Counted from the first letter of the stretch, positions 8,560 through 18,117 are shown. The stretch is 64,000 nt of DNA from Gelria sp. Kuro-4 (GCF_019668485.1 NZ_AP024619.1:2816463-2880462), one strand, 5' to 3'. Notes: generated by a model not told the origin, from the letters alone. Program-made: numbers and translations.

Positions 8560-9207
8560 ATGAGCACATTAGGGCAGCGGATACACCTGCTACGACAGAA
8601 AGAAGGTTTGACGCAGGAAGAGTTGGCCAAACGTCTCAATGTCGCTCGTGGTACTCTAGCTAACTGGGAAATAGGCCGAACAAACCTAGATCCTGAGATG
8701 TTAAAGCGCCTGGCTGACCTTTTTGAGGTATCGACTGATTATTTGCTTTGCCGCACTAGTGATCCACATGGCACGTACCTGCCGCCAGGCGCCATGACTG
8801 CTCGTTCGATGGTACGAGTTCCTGTACTGAGTAGCATCCGAGCTGGCGTGCCAGTTGATACTTGTGAACAAATAGAAGGGTACAAAACAGTACCCGTAAC
8901 TGAGCTTGGTGGCGCCGAATACTTCTTTTTTCGGGTGGGCACTGACAGTATGACCAGAGCTCGGATCTACCCAGACGACCTGGTTCTTGTGAGACAGCAA
9001 GACTTCGTCAACGACGGTGAAATCGCCGTAGTAGCCGTGGACAGGGAAAACGCTACTGTGAAACGAGTTTACTTCCAAGATGATACCATTATTCTGCAGT
9101 CGGAAACGGACAACCTGGCACACAGACCCATCCTCTTTCAAGGAGAAGATAAGAAGACCCTCCACATCTTTGGCCGGGTAGTAAAGGTTACGTTCGAGCC
9201 GAAATAA
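8560..9207 (+). CDS. XRE/S24 self-cleaving repressor (CI/LexA-like)
   Basis: A 215-residue repressor. An N-terminal HTH (TQEELAKRLNVARGTLANWE, about 18-37) is joined to a C-terminal S24 peptidase domain. The Ser-Lys dyad is visible as Ser130 in GTDSM and Lys168 in TVKRV, and an Ala95-Gly96 cleavage site lies in SIRAGVP. Family members cleave themselves during the SOS response. I chose ATG 8560 because GGAGGTG sits 6 bp upstream; the longer frame from 8518 has no such site. No phage genes are in view, so it may be a domesticated phage switch now controlling a metabolic operon. Confidence 0.9.
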   Translation: MSTLGQRIHLLRQKEGLTQEELAKRLNVARGTLANWEIGRTNLDPEMLKRLADLFEVSTDYLLCRTSDPHGTYLPPGAMTARSMVRVPVLSSIRAGVPVDTCEQIEGYKTVPVTELGGAEYFFFRVGTDSMTRARIYPDDLVLVRQQDFVNDGEIAVVAVDRENATVKRVYFQDDTIILQSETDNLAHRPILFQGEDKKTLHIFGRVVKVTFEPK

Positions 9208-9246
9208 GTACGTTACCACCTCTGTACGCATAGTTCCGTAGTAACA

Positions 9247-9270
9247 AAGGAGCGGTGCCGACCGCTCCTT
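9247..9270 (+). terminator. terminator after CI-like repressor
   Basis: A 10-bp perfect stem AAGGAGCGGT / ACCGCTCCTT with loop gccg, 40 bp after the repressor stop, followed by a moderately T-rich stretch (ccatcatttt). Confidence 0.65.
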
Positions 9271-9351
9271 CCATCATTTTGTGTGTGCTTTTTTCTTTGT
9301 GGTTAGGAGGAATTCCAAGGTACGTGAAGAATACATAACATAGCAAAGATA

Positions 9352-9484
9352 TGGAATTGTGTTCCATGTTACGGAACGCCGCAAAGCTAAGGGGGGGATA
9401 GCGGAGTAAGACCAGCAGTAGGCTTTTCGTCCTGCAGAGTTGTTTCCTACCCTTTTGTCGGAACATCGGTCCATAATACGGAAC
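9352..9484 (+). promoter_or_regulatory. three IclR-like palindromes upstream of lyase gene
   Basis: TGGAA-N5-TTCCA at 9352-9366, GTTCC-N7-GGAAC at 9361-9377 (overlapping) and GGTCC-ATAATAC-GGAAC at 9468-9484. The first matches the layout of the classical IclR operator. The last two share TCCAT-N2-TACGGAAC. An IclR gene is second in the operon starting at 9506, so autoregulation is likely. No clear -10/-35 pair was found. Confidence 0.55.
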
Positions 9485-9505
9485 AGCTAAAGGAGACTTG
9501 GGGTT

Positions 9506-10432
9506 ATGCGCAAGACAACCTTACTCAAGAAGTTGATCAACGATCCCGAAATCTTGGTTATGCCTGGAGCCTACGATGTTCTTTCGGCACGTTTGATCGA
9601 AGCAGCCGGATTTAGGGCTGTACAGTGTTCGGGGTTCGGTTTTGCCGCGTCGTTCTTGGGCCTGCCGGACATCGGCATCTTGAGTTCCAGCCAAATGCTG
9701 GAGCTCACGCGGAACATCTGCCACGCGGTGGACATCCCCGTGATGGCGGATGGTGATAATGGCTTCGGCAACCCGGTTAACACCCACTATACTGTGCGCG
9801 AGTTCGAGGCGGCAGGCGCAGCCGGCATCAACCTGGAAGACCAGGTGAGCCCCAAGCGCTGCGGGCACATCACGGGGAAACAAATCATTCCGGCAGAAGA
9901 GATGGTTCTCAAGATCCAGGCAGCGCGGGAGGCCGCCGGTGACCCGGACTTCGTGATCAACGCGCGCACCGATGCGTACGGAGTCGCGGGAATTGAAGAG
10001 GCGATACGCCGGGGTAATCTGTACGCTAAAGCCGGGGCCGATCTGATTTTCGTGGAAGCCCCGCTCTCTGTGGAGGGAATCAAGCGCGTCATCAGGGAGA
10101 TTGATGCGCCCGTTTCGATCAACCTGCTTCAGGGCGGCCGGACGCCGCTGGTGACAATTCAGGAACTTGAGGAGTGGGGAGCGGCCCGGGTAAGCATTCC
10201 TGTGACCACAGTTATGGCCGCCGCCTACGGTGTTAAACAGGCGCTGGAGTATATCAAGGCCCATGGGAGCATTCGTGATCTTGAAGGGGTGCTGAGTTTC
10301 GCAGAGTTCACGGACCTGGTAGGCCTCGATAAAATCCGGGAGCTGGAAGCCCGCTACCTCACGGAAGAAGAGATCGCTTTACGCTACGGCGGTCGGGAAG
10401 GACTGGCCAGTGCGGCGGCGGAGCACCATTGA
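9506..10432 (+). CDS. isocitrate lyase/PEP mutase-family enzyme
   Basis: A 308-residue TIM-barrel enzyme of the isocitrate lyase/PEP mutase superfamily. The metal-binding loop MADGDNGFGNP and the catalytic loop EDQVSPKRCGH (Cys in KRCGH) indicate a C-C lyase such as 2-methylisocitrate lyase or an oxaloacetate/dimethylmalate-type lyase rather than a P-C mutase. The start ATG 9506 has AAAGGAGA about 10 bp upstream. It is followed by an IclR regulator and a TAXI importer, so it probably cleaves a di- or tricarboxylate brought in by that importer. The exact substrate is unknown. Confidence 0.88.
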   Translation: MRKTTLLKKLINDPEILVMPGAYDVLSARLIEAAGFRAVQCSGFGFAASFLGLPDIGILSSSQMLELTRNICHAVDIPVMADGDNGFGNPVNTHYTVREFEAAGAAGINLEDQVSPKRCGHITGKQIIPAEEMVLKIQAAREAAGDPDFVINARTDAYGVAGIEEAIRRGNLYAKAGADLIFVEAPLSVEGIKRVIREIDAPVSINLLQGGRTPLVTIQELEEWGAARVSIPVTTVMAAAYGVKQALEYIKAHGSIRDLEGVLSFAEFTDLVGLDKIRELEARYLTEEEIALRYGGREGLASAAAEHH

Positions 10433-10464
10433 CGCTTAACCGAGCCTGGGAGGGAGGTGAACTG

Positions 10465-11244
10465 ATGCCTGAAGGTAATGGGGGCGAACCGATTCGCCGG
10501 GCTCTGCGGGTGCTGTGCGCTTTTTCGCTGGAGGAACCGGAGGTTGGAGTGAGCGAACTGGCACGTAAGGTGGACTTGCCTAAGAGCACCGTCCACCGCT
10601 TGTTACAGGTGCTGGAGGAAGAAGGGTTCGTGTGCCAAGATCTTAAGACGTCAAAGTACCGTTTGAGCGTGCGGCTTTTTCACCTCGGGGCCGTCGCGCG
10701 CAGCACCATGAACCTGGAGCGGGTCGCCCAGCCGGAGATGGAAAGGCTGCGGGACGCCTGTGGAGAGACAGTGAACCTGTACGTGCTGGACGGCATCGAG
10801 CGCGTGTGCATTCAAAAGGTGGAGGCGCCTCATCTCGTACGGCAGGTGGTCCATTTGGGGCAAAAAATCCCGGCTTATTGTGGTGCGGCGGGCAAGGCGC
10901 TGCTGGCTTGGCAGGAGGCGCCGTTCGTAGAAAAGGTTATTAATGCGACAAAGCTGAAACCCCTGACGGCTAACACCATAAGTGACCCGGACGCCTTTCG
11001 CGCCGAACTGGCCAAAATCCGAGAGCTGGGTTACGCTGTAAGTCGCGGCGAGCGTGACGCCGAGGTGATGGCTATCGCTGCCCCCATTTTTAATCAGGAG
11101 GGTAAGGTGATCGCCTCGCTTGGCCTGTCCGGACCAGCTTCCCGTTTCAGCGTCACTGCAGAAGCGATAAGGCAGGTTGTAAAAGCTTCCAGTGAAATAT
11201 CGTATCATCTCGGCTATCACAGTGTCTCGGAGCCTGAACACTAG
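10465..11244 (+). CDS. IclR-family transcriptional regulator
   Basis: A 259-residue IclR protein. A winged HTH fills residues 8-70 (VSELARKVDLPKSTVHRLL). The ligand-binding domain follows, with characteristic YCGAAGKALLA and SRGERDAEVMAIAAP. ATG 10465 is chosen because GGAGGTGA lies 4 bp upstream; a longer frame from TTG 10429 overlaps the lyase stop and lacks such a site. It probably senses the substrate of the neighbouring lyase and binds the palindromes at 9352-9484. Confidence 0.93.
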   Translation: MPEGNGGEPIRRALRVLCAFSLEEPEVGVSELARKVDLPKSTVHRLLQVLEEEGFVCQDLKTSKYRLSVRLFHLGAVARSTMNLERVAQPEMERLRDACGETVNLYVLDGIERVCIQKVEAPHLVRQVVHLGQKIPAYCGAAGKALLAWQEAPFVEKVINATKLKPLTANTISDPDAFRAELAKIRELGYAVSRGERDAEVMAIAAPIFNQEGKVIASLGLSGPASRFSVTAEAIRQVVKASSEISYHLGYHSVSEPEH

Positions 11245-11316
11245 CGGCAGGAATTCCGGGGTGACTACTTACGGTCGAATTGTACCAAGTGTGACTGTGA
11301 AGGAGGGTATTGGAGA

Positions 11317-12276
11317 ATGAAAAAGGCCTCTCTCCGCTTGGTGTTGGCAGCGCTGCTCACCCTTGTGCTGCTCCTCGCCGGTTGCGGCCAACCGGCCAAG
11401 TACGTACGCATCGGTACGGCCAGCATGGGCGGCGCGTTTTACCCCATGGGAAACGCTCTAGCCCAGCTCTTCAATGAGAAGATCCCAAATATGAAGGCCA
11501 GCGCTCAAGCCACCGGCGGGTCCGCTGAAAACTGCCGGCTGCTGGCAAAGAAGGACATCGAACTGGCGCTCATCCAATCGGCCACCCTGGCCGATGCCGA
11601 GAAAGGGCAGGGTCAGTTCAAGGACGGAGCCATCGAAGACATCCGCGCCATTACTGCAACGTACTTTATGCCCTTCCATGTAATCGTGCGTAAAGATGCA
11701 AACATCAACTCCATCGCTGACCTGAAAGGCAAGAAAATCGCCGTGGGGCCCATCGCCAGCGGCATCGAGGTCAACGCGCTTACCCTTCTCAAGGCTTATG
11801 GCATCGAACCCAAAGATTTTCAAGCCATTCACCAGAGCCAGGAGGAAACATTTGAGGGCCTGAAGACAGGCAGCGTGGATGCACACATCTACGCCACCGG
11901 CGCCGGTAGCGCCCAGATCACCGACGTGATGCTTACCGGACGGCTGAAGATCCTGCCGATCGACCCTGATAAAGCAGACGCTCTTTTGAAGGATCATCCC
12001 GAGTTCGGCCCCATGACGATCAAGGCCAATACCTATCCCAACCAAGCCGAAGAAATAAAGACCATCGCCGGCTCCGGCGTACTCACTGTGCGGGCCGATG
12101 TCGATCCAGACACGGTGTACACGATGACCAAGGCCATCTTTGAGAACCTGGATTTCCTCAAGCAGCGGCACGATTACTTTAAGCAGACCACATTGGAGAA
12201 TGCCACTGTCGGAGTCGTCTATCCGCTTCACCCCGGAGCGGAAAAGTACCTGAAAGAAGCAGGGGCCATAAAATAG
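11317..12276 (+). CDS. TAXI-family TRAP solute-binding lipoprotein
   Basis: A 319-residue TAXI-type receptor. The lipobox LLAGC places the lipidated Cys at 23. The mature part opens with IGTASMGGAFYPMGNALAQL, a typical TAXI start, and contains LKGKKIAVGPIASGIEVNA. It should capture an organic acid outside the membrane for the fused permease 37 bp downstream. An AAGGAGGG site precedes ATG 11317. Paralogous in function to the protein at 53068-54084 but only distantly similar. Confidence 0.92.
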   Translation: MKKASLRLVLAALLTLVLLLAGCGQPAKYVRIGTASMGGAFYPMGNALAQLFNEKIPNMKASAQATGGSAENCRLLAKKDIELALIQSATLADAEKGQGQFKDGAIEDIRAITATYFMPFHVIVRKDANINSIADLKGKKIAVGPIASGIEVNALTLLKAYGIEPKDFQAIHQSQEETFEGLKTGSVDAHIYATGAGSAQITDVMLTGRLKILPIDPDKADALLKDHPEFGPMTIKANTYPNQAEEIKTIAGSGVLTVRADVDPDTVYTMTKAIFENLDFLKQRHDYFKQTTLENATVGVVYPLHPGAEKYLKEAGAIK

Positions 12277-12313
12277 AGCCTTCCTGGGCCAACCAAGGTA
12301 AGGAGGCCGCGCT

Positions 12314-14248
12314 ATGCCAATGCCTTTCTTGAAATCGAGGAAGCCGAAGCCGGCCGCAGCTCAAAAGCCGGCCCGTAAACGGCGGAAGCTGACCGGACGT
12401 CTGGCAGTGCTGGTTTCGCTCTTGGCCGTTACTATGTCCATCTTTCAACTATATACAGCGGCGGCAGGGTTGCTGCCGCCGCTCCAACAGCGCTCCATCC
12501 ACCTCTTGTTCGTGCTGGCCCTGGTGTTCCTCCTTTACCCTGCTACCCCCAAGTCCCCGCTGGACAGGCCCAGTGCATTGGACTGGTTCCTCATGGTGGT
12601 GGCCGTCGCCGGGAACCTGTATCCCTATCTGCGTTACGTCTCTCTGGCCAAGTCCGGCGGTATCTACATTGCCAGCGACTACGTCTTCGGGGCTCTCACC
12701 ATCCTCTTGGTGTTTGAAGCCGCCCGGCGCGTGGTGGGCTGGCCCCTGGTGATCCTCGCTGGGCTGTGCCTGGTTTATGCCTTCATCGGTCCGTGGATTC
12801 CAGGCCCCCTGGGGCACTCCGGCTTCACGCTCACACGGGTCATTGAGCAGATGTACCTCACCACTGAGGGTGTTTACGGCCAAATCCTGGGCGTATCGGC
12901 TACGTACATTTTTCTCTTCGTGCTCTTCGGCGCTTTTCTCTCCGTTACTGGTGTATCCGCCTTCTTCAACGACCTGGCCACAGCGCTTGCGGGGCGCACG
13001 CGGGGCGGCCCGGCCAAGGTGGCCGTGATCTCCAGCGCTTTGATGGGCACTGTCAGCGGCAGCACATCGGCCAACGTGGTTACTACTGGGACCTTTACCA
13101 TCCCGCTCATGAAAAAAACCGGTTACCAGCCTTACTTTGCCGGTGCAGTGGAAGCTGCCGCATCGTGCGGCGGCCAGATCATGCCCCCGATCATGGGCTC
13201 GGCCGCCTACATTATGGCAGATACTCTGGGGGTCAGCTATCTTAAAATCATGGCCGCCGCTTTCGTACCTGCGGTGCTGTACTTTCTGTCTGTCGGCTCG
13301 GGCGTCCACTGGCGTGCCTGGCGCCTTGGGATTGCCGGCATTAAGGAGACCCCATCACTTCTTAAAGTCCTCCGCGAGCGGGGTTACCTGTTCCTTCCGC
13401 TCGTAGCCATAATTTACCTGCTCGTCTCCGGCTACAACGCCCTTTACGCTGCTTTTTGGGGAATCATCGTTACCATGATTACCAGTTTTGTGCGCCGGGA
13501 GAGCCGGATCAATCTCCGGAGGCTCCTGGAGGCCTTGCAGGGCGGCGCTTTAAGCGCTCTCTCGGTGGCCATGGCCTGCGCCATAGTAGGAGTGGTGATC
13601 GGCGTTTTCACTCTGACGGGGGCCGTGCTCACCATGGCCGGAGCGGTCATGAAGCTGAGCGGAGGCATTCTTCCTTTGACCATGCTCCTCACCATGATCG
13701 TCGCGATGCTCATGGGCATGGGCGTGCCTACCACGGCCTGCTACGTGTTAACCAGCGCCGTGGCCGCCCCGGCCTTGGTGCAAATGGGCGTGGAGCCGCT
13801 GGCGGCGCACATGTTTGTCTTCTACTACGGCTGCTTGGCGACTATTACCCCGCCGGTGGCGGTGGGAGCGTACACGGCGGCCGGCCTCGCCGGCAGTGAC
13901 CCCAATGAGACCGGTTGGCAGGCCGTAAAGCTGGCCGGAGCAGGCTTCCTTGTTCCCTTTATCTTCGTCTACTCCCCGGTCTTGCTCATGATCAACGCTA
14001 CCCCCTGGTCCATCGCCCAGGCCGCCGTAACAGGGAGCATCGGTGTTATCGCCCTCAGCATCGCCTTTGAAGGCTTCTACCATGCTCCTCTAAGCGTGTT
14101 GGAGCGCTTCTGGCTCCTGGCGGCCGCACTGCTGCTGGTGGTGCCGGGAACTTTCACCGACTTGATGGGCTTGGGGCTGGTGGCTGCGTTTTATGTGCTG
14201 GAGCGACGCCGGGAAGTCCAAAGGGCTCACCTCGAGACTGTGGCGTGA
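12314..14248 (+). CDS. TRAP transporter fused permease (4TM + 12TM)
   Basis: A 644-residue membrane protein in which the small (DctQ-like) and large (DctM-like) subunits are fused, as in TAXI-TRAP systems. Glycine-rich segments GTVSGSTSANVVTTGTFTIP and TPPVAVGAYTAAG mark the two halves of the DctM part. A basic cytoplasmic tail (LERRREVQRAHLETVA) ends the protein. It works with the upstream TAXI lipoprotein. Its 3' end is repeated in decayed form at 19780-20116. Confidence 0.93.
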   Translation: MPMPFLKSRKPKPAAAQKPARKRRKLTGRLAVLVSLLAVTMSIFQLYTAAAGLLPPLQQRSIHLLFVLALVFLLYPATPKSPLDRPSALDWFLMVVAVAGNLYPYLRYVSLAKSGGIYIASDYVFGALTILLVFEAARRVVGWPLVILAGLCLVYAFIGPWIPGPLGHSGFTLTRVIEQMYLTTEGVYGQILGVSATYIFLFVLFGAFLSVTGVSAFFNDLATALAGRTRGGPAKVAVISSALMGTVSGSTSANVVTTGTFTIPLMKKTGYQPYFAGAVEAAASCGGQIMPPIMGSAAYIMADTLGVSYLKIMAAAFVPAVLYFLSVGSGVHWRAWRLGIAGIKETPSLLKVLRERGYLFLPLVAIIYLLVSGYNALYAAFWGIIVTMITSFVRRESRINLRRLLEALQGGALSALSVAMACAIVGVVIGVFTLTGAVLTMAGAVMKLSGGILPLTMLLTMIVAMLMGMGVPTTACYVLTSAVAAPALVQMGVEPLAAHMFVFYYGCLATITPPVAVGAYTAAGLAGSDPNETGWQAVKLAGAGFLVPFIFVYSPVLLMINATPWSIAQAAVTGSIGVIALSIAFEGFYHAPLSVLERFWLLAAALLLVVPGTFTDLMGLGLVAAFYVLERRREVQRAHLETVA

Positions 14249-14289
14249 GTACCGAGCGGGCCATGCACGGGACTTAAGGGCCTCTCCCC

Positions 14290-15564
14290 TCAGAGCGGCC
14301 TGAACGGCGTTTTCGGGAAGCACCGCCTCAATGGCCTGCGGCACCACCTGGTTTCGCTTAGAGCGGCAAGGCAGTGCACCATGGTTTCTGCCTCGCCGAA
14401 GCCTCCCGCTTTGGTCACCACGGGCATTCCGGGGAACTTCCCTCCAAGGAGACGAACCAACGGGATGCCGGGCTCTACTTCGTCCACGAGGGCAGTTCCT
14501 TCAGCGTGGAGAGCGCGGGCAACCCCAACGGCCACCTCTCCGCCGGTGAGAAAGAGTCCTCCCACCCGTACGGCGTCCAGCACCCGGGCGACCACAGCGG
14601 CAAGGCTCAGGCTGACGGCTTCGCTCGCGCGACCGCTCCGCCCGGCGTTAAGCTGTTCTTCCTCCAGCGCAGATGCAATAAGGACGTTCCGGCCCGTGCG
14701 GAGTAACTCCACGGCTCCGGCAGTAAGTCTATCCTCTTCTGCAGTGGGGTTCGGGAGCCAGGCCGCCACGTCCATGAGGAGGGGGGAAGCCGCTCCTTGA
14801 GCGAGAACACACCGGGCCTGCAGGGCGCTCTTGGGGCTCACACTTCCCACAACGAGGAGGAAAGGGCGTGGCGGAGCCACTAAGGCTTCTGCCATTCCGG
14901 CGGAACCCACCCAGAGAATGTCCTGCGGTGGAAGGACTTGTGTCAATCCGTCCACGATGAGCTGAAGATCGTGGTCATGCTCCGTATCGAAGGAGAACGC
15001 TCCCTTTCCTCCCATTTCTTTCACGATCTTCGGAATGCGCAATTCCCGGATCTCGGGAAGGGCAATGTGGCGCACAGCCGTTGAGCCCTCCCCGCGAAGG
15101 ATCTCGGCAAGAGATGAGGTTGGGACGGGCTTACGGGGGTCTCGTCCCATCTCTGTTTCAGCCACAGGCACTCCGTCCAGGAGCAGTAATCCATCCTTCA
15201 CCGTCCGCTTGTTTTTGGGGTAGGCAGGAGCAAAGGCAATTACGGGCAGGTTAAGGGCCACATGAAGTACAGCCACTTCCGCAGCGATGTTCCCCCGCAG
15301 GGTGGAATCCACCTTCTTGTAGATAACGCTTTTTCGTTTCCAGGGGGAGAGATACTTGGCCACTTCTTCAAGGCGCGCTGCAGCCATGGCGGCAGGGATG
15401 TTCCGCGATTCGGTGTCGATAACAGCCACCACGTTGTGGTCCATTGTGGGAAGAACTGCGGGGTCAAAGATCACGGAGGCACTGTATCCTGCCTTCAGAA
15501 ACTGGATACCGGTGTCGTTGGACCCGGTGAGGTCGTCGGCGATGACCACATACGGCACGCCCAC
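14290..15564 (-). CDS. four-carbon acid sugar kinase (DUF1537 family)
   Basis: A kinase of the D-threonate/D-erythronate/3-oxo-tetronate kinase family. Visible motifs are VIADDLTGSNDTG at the N-terminus, KKVDSTLRGN, FLTGGEVA and VTKAGGFGEAET near the C-terminus. GTG 15564 is preferred because GGGGGA lies about 7 bp upstream and the family normally begins just before the IADDLTG motif; an upstream ATG at 15654 would overlap kdgT by 26 bp. The product phosphorylates a sugar acid in the cytoplasm. It is last in a larA-kdgT-kinase operon, which points to aldonate-type catabolism. The last 18 residues are unusual and arginine-rich. Confidence 0.85.
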   Translation of the reverse strand: MGVPYVVIADDLTGSNDTGIQFLKAGYSASVIFDPAVLPTMDHNVVAVIDTESRNIPAAMAAARLEEVAKYLSPWKRKSVIYKKVDSTLRGNIAAEVAVLHVALNLPVIAFAPAYPKNKRTVKDGLLLLDGVPVAETEMGRDPRKPVPTSSLAEILRGEGSTAVRHIALPEIRELRIPKIVKEMGGKGAFSFDTEHDHDLQLIVDGLTQVLPPQDILWVGSAGMAEALVAPPRPFLLVVGSVSPKSALQARCVLAQGAASPLLMDVAAWLPNPTAEEDRLTAGAVELLRTGRNVLIASALEEEQLNAGRSGRASEAVSLSLAAVVARVLDAVRVGGLFLTGGEVAVGVARALHAEGTALVDEVEPGIPLVRLLGGKFPGMPVVTKAGGFGEAETMVHCLAALSETRWCRRPLRRCFPKTPFRPL

Positions 15565-15628
15565 GAGCAGTTCCCCCTTTTCGTCACATCCTGTTGCGGG
15601 CGGGGTGATGGGAAGGCCTGCTTTCAAC

Positions 15629-16615
15629 TCAAGAAGAAACGGATGGGGATTCATGGTGCTGCTTGACTACTCTGTTCAGGAAGTCCACCAGAAGAGGACA
15701 GAGAATGGCGGTGATGACGATGGAGGCACCTATCTGGACGGTCGCGGCCGCAGCGTATGGAGCCCAGGAGGGGTCCACGGCAGCAATCGCAGCGGGGGTG
15801 CCGGCGGCGTTTCCGGCTGTGGTGGCGATGGCGGCTCCCACGGCGTCGCTTCGTTTGTCCTTGGCGGGAATGAAGAACTTGTAGGCGAGGAAACCAGCGA
15901 TTCCTGTAACCAGCAAGGTGAGAAGTCCTAAGGCGATGCCCGGACCTCCCGCCTTAGCGATATCCATCAGGTTCAGCCCCGCTCCCAAAGGAAAAGAGAA
16001 AAAAGGGATCGAGAGCATTACGCCGGGAGCAAGAAACTTCCGCATGTCCTCATCGAGGTTACCCAGAATCATGCCAACGATGATGGGGACCACCACCGCC
16101 ACCATGGCGATGATAGGGATGTCGGCGAGACCGGTCATGCCCATGGCAACCATGGTAAAGAAGGGACCGTCGTTGGTGGAGATGATGGCTACAGCACCGA
16201 TATCGGAGGGGTCACCGTACTTCTGGGCGAGGGCCGTGTAGAGGCCGCCATTGGAGTTGGCCATTGCGGCGATGAGGGCGAGGGGGGTAAGCCCGAAAAG
16301 GGTGGCCTGCGGCCCCATTACCCTCCCGACGAAAAGGCCCACTGACATGCCGAACAGGACTTTGACGGTATTAAGGAGGAATCCCTTCCATAGGGCAACT
16401 CCCGCTGTTTTGATGGTGATCTGGGCGCCGCTGCAGAAGAGGAGCACTCCGATGAGAGGCAGCGCTCCTTGCTTAAAGAGCGCAGTGGTGAAGCTTCCGA
16501 TCATGAGGGACTGGGGAGCGAAGGTGTTAACGAGAGCGCCGAGCAGTAGAAAGACAACCATGAGTCCGCCGGGAACCTTCTGGATTGTCTTAAGGATGGG
16601 GACATTGCCGGACAT
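15629..16615 (-). CDS. kdgT: 2-keto-3-deoxygluconate permease family (KdgT-like)
   Basis: A 328-residue membrane protein with about 10 hydrophobic segments. KdgT-like stretches include MANSNGGLYTALAQKYG, AIISTNDGPFFTMVAMG and ATTAGNAAGTPAAIAAVDP. ATG 16615 is chosen since AAAGGAGGT lies just upstream; the frame opens 15 codons earlier without a good site. The family imports 2-keto-3-deoxygluconate and related sugar acids by proton symport. The linked DUF1537 kinase and LarA-like protein fit a sugar-acid route. Confidence 0.88.
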   Translation of the reverse strand: MSGNVPILKTIQKVPGGLMVVFLLLGALVNTFAPQSLMIGSFTTALFKQGALPLIGVLLFCSGAQITIKTAGVALWKGFLLNTVKVLFGMSVGLFVGRVMGPQATLFGLTPLALIAAMANSNGGLYTALAQKYGDPSDIGAVAIISTNDGPFFTMVAMGMTGLADIPIIAMVAVVVPIIVGMILGNLDEDMRKFLAPGVMLSIPFFSFPLGAGLNLMDIAKAGGPGIALGLLTLLVTGIAGFLAYKFFIPAKDKRSDAVGAAIATTAGNAAGTPAAIAAVDPSWAPYAAAATVQIGASIVITAILCPLLVDFLNRVVKQHHESPSVSS

Positions 16616-16663
16616 TTTCCGACCTCCTTTAGGCATGTCGAAGGACTCGCTTCTTTCCACTTC

Positions 16664-17941
16664 CTAGGCTTTATCTACAATGACCGCCACACCGTCGGGG
16701 ACCACGGTAATAGAGGCCTGGGGGTTGCCGAGAATATCTTCGCCCATGGACACGGCCTCCGCGAGGGAAGGAGCCCACCGCATGTTGAGATGCTCCACCA
16801 TTTCTTTCGGAGCACTCGTCACCATGATAACCGTGTAGTCCATAAGAACCCGGGCAAAGATCTGGATCTGCCACTGGTCCGGCTCCGTCTGGTCCCGTCC
16901 CCGCGCCAGGATCAGGTTCATAACTCCCTCCGGCGTGGGAATGTGCTCGAAGGTACGGTAGAAAGCCTCACCGCCGTGGCCGTCGCTGCACTCCGCCGCC
17001 ACGATGATCACACCGCCTTTATTACATGTGGCCTCACCGGCGGTCATGCTCTTCACCGCCTGATAGAGATTCTGGTCCAGAGGATATCCTCCATTGCTCG
17101 TCACCACGATGTCCGCAGGCACCGCTTTCACCCTGGCGTACCGGCCCACGAACTGACACCCCTTCTCGTGGGCCTGCTCCATTTCTCCGCTGAAGGCCGC
17201 GATAATACGCTTGTCTGAATCAATGACCACGTTGCAGACGAAGGCCAGATTCACGGAACGGGCCGCAAAAACCATATCCGCGTGGATGGGGTTCCCCTCC
17301 AGGATGCCCGTGCGCGCACGATCATGGGCGATGAACTCTGCGCAGTGATTGGCCAGCACAGTTTTGTAGCTCGCTATCCCCGGAAGCACGCTCTTGCGCC
17401 CTCCCGAGAATCCGGCGAAGAAGTGGGGCTCAATGAACCCCTCCGCAACGAGAAGATCGGCCTCCACCGCGAGCTTGTTCAAAATGAGGTCTCCTCCCGA
17501 AGGCAAGGTCCCCACCCGGACAAGGACACCGTCGTCGTGGCTGTTGTGCACCACGATCCGCTCGTTCTTGACAATGTCGGGGCCGTACCTTGTGAGAAGT
17601 TCTTCCTGGGTTGTAGCGCGGTGTCCTCCGGTCGCAACAAGGATGGTAATATTTGCATCGGGATTTCCAGCGCGCACTTCTTCGAGAAGAAGGGGCATGA
17701 TGACGGCGCTCGGTACAGGGCGGGTATGGTCGCTGGAGATAATTACTACGTTTTTCTTCCCTTTTGCCAAGTCACGGAGCGGAGCGGAACCGATAGGGTT
17801 GTTCAGGGACGCTCTTACCAAATCCTTTTCAGGCGCGCCGGCCTTCAGCTCGTGAAGGCGCGACGTCAGAACGGAGCGCAGCCGTCCGTCCGGCGCCTCA
17901 AAGGGTAAAAAGGACCGTCCGTACGGTACAGATACTTTCAT
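16664..17941 (-). CDS. LarA-family nickel-pincer racemase/epimerase-like protein
   Basis: A 425-residue LarA (DUF2088) protein. Visible motifs: DHTRPVP, ATGGHR (His of the active site), EPHFFAGFSGGRKSVLPGIA with the lysine that carries the pincer cofactor in lactate racemase, and a following NH pair. LarA homologues interconvert 2-hydroxy-acid stereoisomers; with KdgT and a sugar-acid kinase nearby, an aldonate epimerase is plausible. ATG 17941 follows an AGAAGG site; a longer frame from 18028 lacks support. No larB/larC/larE cofactor genes are in this window. Confidence 0.87.
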   Translation of the reverse strand: MKVSVPYGRSFLPFEAPDGRLRSVLTSRLHELKAGAPEKDLVRASLNNPIGSAPLRDLAKGKKNVVIISSDHTRPVPSAVIMPLLLEEVRAGNPDANITILVATGGHRATTQEELLTRYGPDIVKNERIVVHNSHDDGVLVRVGTLPSGGDLILNKLAVEADLLVAEGFIEPHFFAGFSGGRKSVLPGIASYKTVLANHCAEFIAHDRARTGILEGNPIHADMVFAARSVNLAFVCNVVIDSDKRIIAAFSGEMEQAHEKGCQFVGRYARVKAVPADIVVTSNGGYPLDQNLYQAVKSMTAGEATCNKGGVIIVAAECSDGHGGEAFYRTFEHIPTPEGVMNLILARGRDQTEPDQWQIQIFARVLMDYTVIMVTSAPKEMVEHLNMRWAPSLAEAVSMGEDILGNPQASITVVPDGVAVIVDKA

Positions 17942-18117
17942 AACCTTCTCACCCTCTCGTAATAGTTTATACTTTCGGAAATTACTCTTCCTTGGCAGGA
18001 CTGACTCTGGATTGGTCCTTCCCTCCAAGAAAACAGGTGCGACCTCGGTACTTCAACTCTATTATTAGAATGCACCGCTCTATCAGTTTATTCCTGCTTG
18101 GTATAATCAATTTATTA

